Made by a program: the position numbers and the translations under genes. The notes below the pieces were generated by a model. That model was not told the DNA's origin. It saw only the letters and a list, made by a program, of their open reading frames with translations, and made no database searches. Positions 1 to 4,859 of a stretch of DNA of 5,113 bases are shown here, one piece after another. The stretch is from Deltaproteobacteria bacterium. Lineage in GTDB: Bacteria > Desulfobacterota > Binatia > Binatales > Binataceae. How positions within the stretch are numbered: position 1 is the stretch's first letter; each line of letters starts with the position of its first letter. The DNA lies in assembly GCA_021780585.1 (NCBI GenBank), contig JAJXYM010000020.1:1-5113 (forward strand), read 5' to 3'.

Positions 1-1223
1 CGCCCGAAGCCGCCGCGGCGCCCGCGCCGATTCCGGCCGATATCCGGCTGGGCGGGATCGTGTTGCAGAGCGGCGAGGTCAATTACACGGATAATTTCAT
101 CCGGCCCAACTACCGGGCCGACCTGACCGGGATGACGGGCAAGATCGGCGAATTCGGCACGAATTCGACCGCGCCGGCCGACGTCGCGCTGAACGCGATG
201 GTCAATGGCGCCGCGCCGGTCGCTATCAGCGGCTCGGTAAATCCGCTGGCGCCGATGGCGTTTGTCGATATCAAGGCCAAGGCCGACGGGATCGAATTGC
301 CCGATCTTTCAGCCTATTCGGCGAAATACACTGGCTATCCAATCACCAAAGGCGCCCTGACGGTCGACGTCCATTATCTGCTGGACCATCAGAACCTGAG
401 CGCGCAAAACCATATTGCGATCGACCAGCTCACCTTCGGCGACAAGGTGCCGCAGCCGAGCGTGCTCAATCTGCCGGTGCGGCTGGCGGTCGCGATTCTC
501 AAGGATCCGCAGGGACGGATCGATCTGAATATTCCCGTTTCGGGCTCGCTCAACGATCCGCAATTCAGTCTCGGCAGCGTAATCTGGCATGCGCTCGCCA
601 ACCTGGTGATGAAGGCGATCACGTCGCCGTTCCGTCTGCTGGCGGCCGCATTGCCGGGCGGCGGCGGCGGCGAGGGTCTGTCGTATGTGGCGTTCAAGCC
701 GGGCTTCGCGCGGCTCGCGGAGAGCGATCAGAAGAAGCTCGACCAGGTGGCGGCGGCGCTCAAGCAGCGCGCGTCGCTGCGGCTCGAAATCACGGGCGAC
801 GTCGATCCGGCGCTCGACACGCCGGGCTTGCGCGAGGCGAAGCTCGATTATCTGATCCGTCAACGCAAGGCGGACGATATGGGCGAGGAACACGTCGATC
901 TCGACACGCTGCCGATGACCACCGGCGAGTATGACAAATATTTGAAACAGGTCTACAAGGCGGCCGATATGCCCAAGCCGCGCGATTTTCTGGGAATGGC
1001 GAAATCGCTGCCGCCCGACGAGATGAAAAAGCTTTTGATCGCGCATATGAAGGTGACGGAAGCCGACCTGCCCAAGCTCGGCCACGCGCGGGCGGCGGCG
1101 GTGCGGACCTATCTGGCGACGCGGATCGATCCGGCGCGGCTGTTGGTCGCGGCGCCGAAGATCGGCGCGGGCAAGAACGAAGAGGGCGCGCCGCCCACAC
1201 GCGCGGATCTGGCGTTGCAATGA
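1..1223 (+). CDS. DUF748 / AsmA-like envelope protein, C-terminal part (5' end outside window)
   Basis: The frame is open from the left edge (first full codon at base 3) to TGA at 1221-1223, giving 406 visible residues. A GTG at 60 is internal, not the start. The visible peptide begins with an Ala/Pro linker followed by IRLGGIVLQSGEVNYTDNFI, as in the repeated beta-rich segments of DUF748 proteins. Residues about 182-213 (SGSLNDPQFSLG, then IWHALANLVMKAITSPFRLL) match the family's conserved C-terminal block. After a glycine run (about 218-225) comes an OmpA-like stretch (YVAFKPGFARL to LRLEITGDVDP, about 228-269). It ends with a helical RAAAVRTYLATR segment and TRADLALQ. DUF748 proteins are large, usually over 900 residues, membrane-anchored and periplasmic, and related to the AsmA group linked to envelope lipid homeostasis; a precise role is not established. 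The last codons and stop are repeated downstream in the tandem array. Family assignment is firm; function is inference. Confidence 0.9.
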   Translation, partial: PEAAAAPAPIPADIRLGGIVLQSGEVNYTDNFIRPNYRADLTGMTGKIGEFGTNSTAPADVALNAMVNGAAPVAISGSVNPLAPMAFVDIKAKADGIELPDLSAYSAKYTGYPITKGALTVDVHYLLDHQNLSAQNHIAIDQLTFGDKVPQPSVLNLPVRLAVAILKDPQGRIDLNIPVSGSLNDPQFSLGSVIWHALANLVMKAITSPFRLLAAALPGGGGGEGLSYVAFKPGFARLAESDQKKLDQVAAALKQRASLRLEITGDVDPALDTPGLREAKLDYLIRQRKADDMGEEHVDLDTLPMTTGEYDKYLKQVYKAADMPKPRDFLGMAKSLPPDEMKKLLIAHMKVTEADLPKLGHARAAAVRTYLATRIDPARLLVAAPKIGAGKNEEGAPPTRADLALQ

Positions 1224-1258
1224 GGCGCGCGCCGCAAGCGCGGGGCGGATCGCCGTGG

Positions 1259-1281
1259 ACCCTCGGGTCAAGCCCGAGGGT
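1259..1281. repeat. Palindromic hairpin, copy 1
   Basis: Perfect inverted repeat: ACCCTCGGG (1259-1267), loop TCAAG, CCCGAGGGT (1273-1281). It lies 35 bases after the DUF748 stop. No T-run follows, so it is not a classical intrinsic terminator, though it could protect or trim the 3' end of the transcript as REP-type elements do (inference). Confidence 0.85.
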
Positions 1282-1348
1282 GACGAGGAGTCAAGCCCGA
1301 GGGTGACGAAGAGTTAAGCCCGAGGGCAAAGGGTCAAGCCTGAGGGTG
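1268..1348. repeat. 23-nt sub-repeat ladder, four copies (unit 1)
   Basis: The 15-base core TCAAGCCCGAGGGTG occurs at 1268 and 1291, with variants TTAAGCCCGAGGGCA at 1314 and TCAAGCCTGAGGGTG at 1334. The steps are 23, 23 and 20 bases. Only the first core has the complementary left arm that makes the hairpin; the others are half-palindromes. Confidence 0.85.
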
Positions 1349-1426
1349 GCGGCGTGCGTAACCCAGGCGCGCGGAGCTGGCGCCGCAATGAGGCGCGCGC
1401 CGCGAATGCGGGGCGGATCGCCGTGG

Positions 1427-1449
1427 ACCCTCGGGTCAAGCCCGAGGGT
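1427..1449. repeat. Palindromic hairpin, copy 2
   Basis: Same stem and loop as the copy at 1259: ACCCTCGGG, TCAAG, CCCGAGGGT, with no mismatch. The GTGG before it and GACGAGGAG after it are also shared with copy 1. Confidence 0.85.
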
Positions 1450-1493
1450 GACGAGGAGTTAAGCCCCAGGGCGAAGGGTCAAGCCTGAGGGTG
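1436..1493. repeat. 23-nt sub-repeat ladder, three copies (unit 2)
   Basis: Cores lie at 1436 (TCAAGCCCGAGGGTG), 1459 (TTAAGCCCCAGGGCG) and 1479 (TCAAGCCTGAGGGTG), in steps of 23 and 20 bases. One 23-base step fewer than in unit 1 accounts exactly for the difference between the two unit lengths. Confidence 0.85.
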
Positions 1494-1571
1494 GCGGCGT
1501 GCGCAACCCAGGCGTGCGGAGCTGGCGTTGCAATGAGGCGCGCGGCGCGAACGCGGGGCGGATCGCTGTGG

Positions 1572-1594
1572 ACCCTCGGGTCAAGCCCGAGGGT
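1572..1594. repeat. Palindromic hairpin, copy 3
   Basis: Third perfect copy of the 9-bp stem with TCAAG loop. It is followed by GACGA and then diverges, so the sub-repeat tail seen after copies 1 and 2 is absent. It ends 96 bases before the GTG start of the oxidoreductase gene. Confidence 0.85.
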
Positions 1595-1690
1595 GACGAC
1601 GCGCGGCGCGAATGCGGGGCGGATCGCCAGCGCGGCGGCGATTTCCGGATCGCTCCGATTCTGCTCAAATGGCGTGAGGCGGGACGGGAC

Positions 1691-2722
1691 GTGAAATTAT
1701 CGATTATCGATCAATCGCCGGTGCCGGAGGGGTTTACGCCGGCCGACGCCTTGCGCAACACGATCGATTTGGCGCGCGCCGCCGATCGGCTTGGGTACGA
1801 ACGCTACTGGATCGCGGAGCATCACGCGATCGCGGCGCTGGCGAGTCCGGCGCCGGAAGTTTTGATCGCGCGGGTCGCCGCCGAGACCGAACATATTCGC
1901 ATTGGTTCGGGCGGCGTGATGCTGCCGCATTACAGTCCCTTCAAGGTCGCGGAGGTCTTCAGCCTGTTGCAGGCGCTCTATCCCGGGCGGATCGATTTGG
2001 GGGTCGGACGGGCGCCCGGGGGCACGCCGCTGGATACGCTGGCGCTCCGGCGCGAACGCACGCGGGCGCCGATGCCGGACGATTTCGGCCAGCAACTGGT
2101 GGAGCTGACCACCTGGCTCGAAGGCGGCTTCCCGAGCGACCATCCGTTCAGCAAGATCCGGATTTCGCCGGAGCCGGCGGCGGCGCCGCCGGTATGGCTG
2201 CTCGGGTCGAGTCCGTGGAGCGGAGCGGCGGCGGCGCAGCTCGGCTTGCCCTACGCCTTCGCGCACTTTATCGATCAGCGATCGACGCGCGGCGCGATCG
2301 AGCATTACCGGGCGAATTTCGCGCCCGCGCGGCCGGGCGCGCATCCATATACGATTCTGGCGCTGGGGGCGGTATGCGCCGCCAGCGACGCCGCGGCCGA
2401 ACGGCTGCTGATGAGCGCGCGGCTGTTCCGCCGGCGGATCCGGCAGGGCGATTTGCGGGCGATTCCGACGCCTGAGGAGGCGGAAGCGGAACTGGGGCCG
2501 GCGCCGGAGCCGCGCGGCTTCGACAGCGGCGAATGGCCGCGCTATTTCGCCGGCGCACCCGGGCGCGTCCGCGCGGGAATTCTCGAGATGGCGGAGACGC
2601 TGCGTGTGGACGAAGTGATGGTCGTGACGATCGTGCATGACCATCAGGCGCGCGTGCGCTCGTACGAATTGCTGGCCGAGGCGTTCGAGCTCGAGCCGCG
2701 GCGCGTCGCCGCGCGGGCCTGA
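1691..2722 (+). CDS. LLM class flavin-dependent oxidoreductase, YhbW/MsnO8 type
   Basis: Predicted 343-residue luciferase-like monooxygenase-fold protein, close in length to E. coli YhbW (about 335). Landmarks along the chain are KLSIIDQSPVPEGF at the N-terminus (2-15), ERYWIAEHH (37-45), RIGSGGVMLPHYSP (70-83), YPGRIDLGVGRAPG (97-110), VWLLGSSPWSG (168-178), LGLPYAFAHF (184-193) and DEVMV...DHQARVRSYELLAEAF (307-332). These match the 'group 1' luciferase-family oxidoreductases, which are expected to bind reduced FMN and oxidise an organic substrate with O2; the substrate is unknown. The start is GTG at 1691, with GGGA at 1681-1684 as a weak ribosome binding site. The frame is open back to 1499, but that extension (VDPRVKPEGDD and flanks) translates the repeat array and has no counterpart in YhbW, so it is rejected. 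The gene is downstream of and codirectional with the DUF748 gene but separated by the array, so cotranscription is uncertain. It shows no visible functional link to its neighbours. Confidence 0.92.
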   Translation: MKLSIIDQSPVPEGFTPADALRNTIDLARAADRLGYERYWIAEHHAIAALASPAPEVLIARVAAETEHIRIGSGGVMLPHYSPFKVAEVFSLLQALYPGRIDLGVGRAPGGTPLDTLALRRERTRAPMPDDFGQQLVELTTWLEGGFPSDHPFSKIRISPEPAAAPPVWLLGSSPWSGAAAAQLGLPYAFAHFIDQRSTRGAIEHYRANFAPARPGAHPYTILALGAVCAASDAAAERLLMSARLFRRRIRQGDLRAIPTPEEAEAELGPAPEPRGFDSGEWPRYFAGAPGRVRAGILEMAETLRVDEVMVVTIVHDHQARVRSYELLAEAFELEPRRVAARA

Positions 2723-2767
2723 GATGATCGATACGATGATCGCGAAATTCCGCGCGCAATCCCGGCC

Positions 2768-3073
2768 ATGCCGCCAATGAGCCGCTTCAAGCGCCCGCCG
2801 CGAAGCGTGCGCGAACCGTCGCCCATGCGCCGAAATCATTTGCGGCTGGTGGCGATGCCCGGCGTGACCGGCGCGCTGTTCCTGGTGATGGCGGCGGCGC
2901 TGCTGGCGAGTATCGTGCTGAATCGGGCGCCGCTATGGAACGCGGCGGGCTATCGGGCCGATTCCGCGTTTATCTGCGCGGCGCGCGGCGGGACGGACGA
3001 CGAGATCTTTGGCGCGCCCGACGAATCCGCGCCCGGCGGCGACGAGGGCGTCGAAGGCGTCGGCGACGAGTAG
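2768..3073 (+). CDS. Hypothetical small single-pass membrane protein with acidic tail
   Basis: An open frame of 101 codons from ATG at 2768 to TAG at 3071-3073. I do not recognise a family. The first 26 residues carry eight Arg/Lys. A hydrophobic stretch follows (about 31-51, PGVTGALFLVMAAALLASIVL), then a C-terminal tail rich in Asp, Glu and Gly (about 75-101). By the positive-inside rule this would be an N-in, C-out membrane protein, or a protein with a long uncleaved signal anchor. Other in-frame starts are ATG 2777 and ATG 2825; none has a convincing Shine-Dalgarno, and the 2825 start keeps the whole membrane segment. The gene begins 45 bases after the oxidoreductase stop and in the same frame. 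It converges on the epimerase gene and does not overlap it, so it is not a shadow of that gene. It may still be chance coding in GC-rich DNA; the membrane segment and charge layout are the main arguments for it. Confidence 0.45.
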   Translation: MPPMSRFKRPPRSVREPSPMRRNHLRLVAMPGVTGALFLVMAAALLASIVLNRAPLWNAAGYRADSAFICAARGGTDDEIFGAPDESAPGGDEGVEGVGDE

Positions 3074-3095
3074 GCGCCGGCGCGCGCGCGGCGCC
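3073..3095. other. GC-only hairpin between convergent genes
   Basis: Arms GGCGCCG (3073-3079) and CGGCGCC (3089-3095) pair perfectly over 7 bp around a 9-base GC loop. The element fills most of the 25-base gap between the small membrane ORF and the stop of the epimerase gene. Its place suits a bidirectional transcription end point, but there is no T-run on either side and such palindromes are easily formed in alternating GC sequence. Confidence 0.35.
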
Positions 3096-3098
3096 GCG

Positions 3099-4004
3099 TC
3101 AGGGTTCCTCGCGAATTATCCGTTTGAGTTCGGCCAGGCCGTCGGCGAAGCTGACGCGCGGCCGCCATCCGAGGGTCGCCGTAATCCGCGCGAGGTCGGC
3201 GAGGGTGACGTCGGCGTCGCCGGCGCGGCGCGGCGCGAAGGTCTGGTCGGGCGAAATCAAATCGGCGAGTTCCTTGACGGAGATATTCACGCCGGCGCCG
3301 ACGTTGAACGCGACCCCGTGCGCGGGATTTTCGAAGGCGGCGAGATTGGCCTCGGCGATATCGCGCACATGGATAAAATCGCGCCGCTGCGCGCCGTCGC
3401 CGTGGATTTCGAGCGGCCGCCCGTCGCGCCATCGGCGGAGAAACACGCCCAGCACGAGCGCGTAGGGGCCCTGCTCGGGCTGGCGCGGTCCGTAAACGTT
3501 GAAGTAGCGGAGCACGATCGCCGGCAGGCCGAGCGCGCGATCGAAGAGCATGCAATACTCCTCGCCGGCGTATTTGCTGAGCGCGTAGAAATTGAGGAAC
3601 CGCGGGCGCATCGTTTCGACCTGCGGTCCGGGCTGATTGCCGTAGTAGGTCGAGGAGCCGCTGTAGACGAGCTTGCGGACGCCGGCCGCGCGCGCGGCGA
3701 TCAGGACGTTCTGCGTACCGACGATATTGCTTTGCGTGCAGGCTTCGATCGCGTCGAGCGACGGCGCCGCGCGGGACATCGCGGCGAGATGGAACACGCC
3801 GGCGACGCCGGCGGCGGCGCGGCGGCATACGGCGGGGTCGGTCACGTCGCCGGCGATAAATTCCGCCTCACGCGGAACCCATTCGCGGCGGCCGTAAACC
3901 AGATTGTCGAGCACGCGCACGCGATAGCCGCGCGCGAGCAGCAGCGCGCATAGATGGCTGCCGATAAAGCCGGCGCCGCCGGTCACCAAAACGGTATCAT
4001 TCAT
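3099..4004 (-). CDS. NAD-dependent sugar epimerase/dehydratase (extended SDR, UDP-glucose 4-epimerase-like)
   Basis: Predicted 301 residues, slightly shorter than typical GalE-type enzymes (310-340). The N-terminal Rossmann motif is VTGGAGFIGSH (7-17, TGxxGxxG), with D33 after beta-2 for the NAD ribose, D53 in AGDVTD, and HLAA at 72-75. The catalytic set is visible: Ser in YSGSSTYYG (114-122, probably S117) and Y140-x-x-x-K144 in NFYALSKYAGEEY. Substrate-side motifs are LRYFNVYGPRQ (165-175), HGDGAQRRDFIHVRDIAEAN (201-220), FNVGAGVNISVKELADLI (233-250) and PRRAGD (258-263). Such enzymes use bound NAD to oxidise a nucleotide-sugar hydroxyl, often at C4, for epimerisation or dehydration. The motifs do not fix the substrate. 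The ATG lies 5 bases after the stop of the nucleotidyltransferase, suggesting translational coupling and a shared nucleotide-sugar pathway. It is the last gene of the minus-strand group, converging with the small membrane ORF. Confidence 0.93.
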   Translation of the reverse strand: MNDTVLVTGGAGFIGSHLCALLLARGYRVRVLDNLVYGRREWVPREAEFIAGDVTDPAVCRRAAAGVAGVFHLAAMSRAAPSLDAIEACTQSNIVGTQNVLIAARAAGVRKLVYSGSSTYYGNQPGPQVETMRPRFLNFYALSKYAGEEYCMLFDRALGLPAIVLRYFNVYGPRQPEQGPYALVLGVFLRRWRDGRPLEIHGDGAQRRDFIHVRDIAEANLAAFENPAHGVAFNVGAGVNISVKELADLISPDQTFAPRRAGDADVTLADLARITATLGWRPRVSFADGLAELKRIIREEP

Positions 4005-4009
4005 CCGGA

Positions 4010-4780
4010 TTACTCATCGCGGGGCTTCGGTTCGGTCGCGATTCGCGCGAACTCGGCGCGGAAAAATTCGAGGTCGGCGGGCGTATTGACGCCGCGGGCC
4101 TCGCGCGAGTCGTCGATCAACAGGGGCGTGACGGTCCATCCGCGGGCGTCGAGCCACGGCATGAACGGCAGGAAATTGATCTCGCCGGTGGCGTCTCCGG
4201 GCGCGGCCGCGGCGGCGTATTCGTCCCACGCGGCGCGCAGGCCGGCGACCGAGAGCGCGAACGCGCCGACGTCGCCGAGGCCGCCGGGCGCGCAGCGATC
4301 GCCCTCGCGGCTCTGGCGCACGGCGACCAGCCGGCCGCGCGCGAAGACGTACTCGACGTAGGGTTGGTCGAGCGCAACGACCGGAATCACGATCGTGCGC
4401 GGGGCGCCGCGATGGAGCGCGAGGGCGCGGGCGAGGGTCGCGGGCGAGACGAACACCTGATCGCCCCAGACCACCAGGATCGCGTCGTCGCGGGCCCAGG
4501 CGTCGTAGCCGCGGAAGATCGCGTCGCCCATCCCGAGCGGGCGCGGCTGAAGCGCGAGCGAGACGCGATCGGAGTCGGGGCCGGCGGCGATGGCGCGGGC
4601 GACTTCGTCGGCCGCGTCCGGCGCGACGACGACGTTCAGCCGGTCGGCGACCGCCAATAGCTTGCGGCTCAGCACGCTCCAGATCGTCAGGCCGGGGCCG
4701 AGCGGCGCGAGGATTTTCGGCCGGTCGAGGCCGAGGCGCGAGCCGCGTCCGGCGGCGGGAACGATGGCGTGGATTTTCAT
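4010..4780 (-). CDS. Sugar-phosphate nucleotidyltransferase (GlmU/RmlA-like NTP transferase domain)
   Basis: Predicted 256 residues forming a single NTP-transferase domain, with no left-handed beta-helix acyltransferase domain as in full GlmU. The nucleotide-binding signature is IVPAAGRGSRLG (6-17) with the following RPK (K22). QPRPLGMGDA (78-87) matches the GlmU-type 'Q..LGTG.A' base-recognition loop, and WGDQ (105-108) supplies the metal-binding D107. GDVGAFAL (169-176), TGEINFLPFM (198-207) and GVNTPADL (230-237) correspond to the later sugar- and metal-binding segments. The expected reaction is sugar-1-phosphate + NTP giving NDP-sugar + pyrophosphate in the cytoplasm; neither sugar nor base can be named. 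ATG 4780 is preferred because homology begins at MKIHAIVPAAG and GGAA lies 8 bases upstream. The frame stays open to an ATG at 4837, but that 19-residue extension has no Shine-Dalgarno and would read through a perfect hairpin. It sits between the HAD hydrolase and epimerase genes, probably in one operon. Confidence 0.92.
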   Translation of the reverse strand: MKIHAIVPAAGRGSRLGLDRPKILAPLGPGLTIWSVLSRKLLAVADRLNVVVAPDAADEVARAIAAGPDSDRVSLALQPRPLGMGDAIFRGYDAWARDDAILVVWGDQVFVSPATLARALALHRGAPRTIVIPVVALDQPYVEYVFARGRLVAVRQSREGDRCAPGGLGDVGAFALSVAGLRAAWDEYAAAAAPGDATGEINFLPFMPWLDARGWTVTPLLIDDSREARGVNTPADLEFFRAEFARIATEPKPRDE

Positions 4781-4784
4781 CGGC

Positions 4785-4792
4785 GGAATTCC
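4785..4792 (-). promoter_or_regulatory. Ribosome binding site of the nucleotidyltransferase gene
   Basis: On the minus strand GGAA (4792-4789) stands 8 bases before ATG 4780, a normal Shine-Dalgarno spacing. It is part of the palindrome GGAATTCC and directly touches the 11-bp hairpin at 4793-4820. This site is what decides the 4780 start over 4837. Confidence 0.55.
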
Positions 4793-4820
4793 GGCCGCGC
4801 GCCGGGATTGGCGCGCGGCC
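4793..4820. other. Perfect 11-bp GC hairpin in the HAD / nucleotidyltransferase gap
   Basis: Arms GGCCGCGCGCC (4793-4803) and GGCGCGCGGCC (4810-4820) are exact reverse complements, all G/C, around a 6-base loop (GGGATT on the plus strand). The element lies in the 79-base gap between the HAD stop and the nucleotidyltransferase ATG, right beside the ribosome binding site. In mRNA it should be very stable. It may act as a processing or stability element or modulate translation of the downstream gene; no T-run follows, so a terminator role is unlikely. Confidence 0.75.
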
Positions 4821-4859
4821 GTGGCGGCGCAAAGCATAGCGCGGCGCGGCCGTTCGCGC

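Larger units (their letters stand above)
1195..1628. repeat. Nested tandem repeat array, units of 168 and 145 bp plus partial copies
   Basis: Three successive units begin with nearly the same sequence, GGCGTTGCAATGAGG or GGCGCCGCAATGAGG, at 1211, 1379 and 1524. The first period is 168 bp and the second 145 bp. In each unit a perfect hairpin begins exactly 48 bases after this point (1259, 1427, 1572). The third unit is cut off after its hairpin (about 1598), and a fourth fragment (1601-1628) repeats only the part before the hairpin, GCGAATGCGGGGCGGATCGCC. Similarity extends left into the DUF748 gene to about 1195, so the array overlaps the last codons and stop. This array fills most of the 467-base gap before the next gene; I see no gene or clear promoter in it. 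No transposase or flanking target-site duplication is visible. Confidence 0.9.

Noticed and set aside
309..1271. 320-codon minus-strand open frame opposite the DUF748 gene
   Set aside because: It is an antisense shadow: Arg-rich low-complexity translation with no domain, and the plus strand has clear family motifs throughout.
1259..1281. Intrinsic terminator for the DUF748 gene
   Set aside because: The stem is good but no T-run follows, and the element is one of three repeat copies, so it is listed as a repeat.
1195..1628. Possible CRISPR array
   Set aside because: The 23-nt steps contain repeat only, with no unique spacers, and the larger units are homologous along their whole length.
1459..1668. 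Minus-strand frame reading PSGLTRGSTAIRP, also present in the frame ending near 1271
   Set aside because: This is the translated hairpin repeat, a peptide that arises wherever this palindrome lies, not a protein.
1629..1690. Promoter for the oxidoreductase gene
   Set aside because: I could not find a convincing -35/-10 pair in this short stretch, so no promoter is called.
1697..2839. 380-codon minus-strand open frame opposite the oxidoreductase
   Set aside because: Arg-rich translation typical of the reverse frame of GC-rich genes; the plus strand carries every LLM motif.
3009..3953. 314-codon plus-strand open frame opposite the epimerase
   Set aside because: It has no recognisable motif and lies antisense to a gene with a complete Rossmann motif and YxxxK site.
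1825..4310. GCGATCGC octamers (near 1827 and 4297) as HIP1-like motifs
   Set aside because: I found only two in the window, far too few for a cyanobacterial HIP1 pattern and explainable by GC content and codon use.
4781..4837. Upstream ATG 4837 as start of the nucleotidyltransferase
   Set aside because: No Shine-Dalgarno, no homology before MKIHAIVPAAG, and it would translate through the perfect hairpin; ATG 4780 has GGAA at 8 bases.
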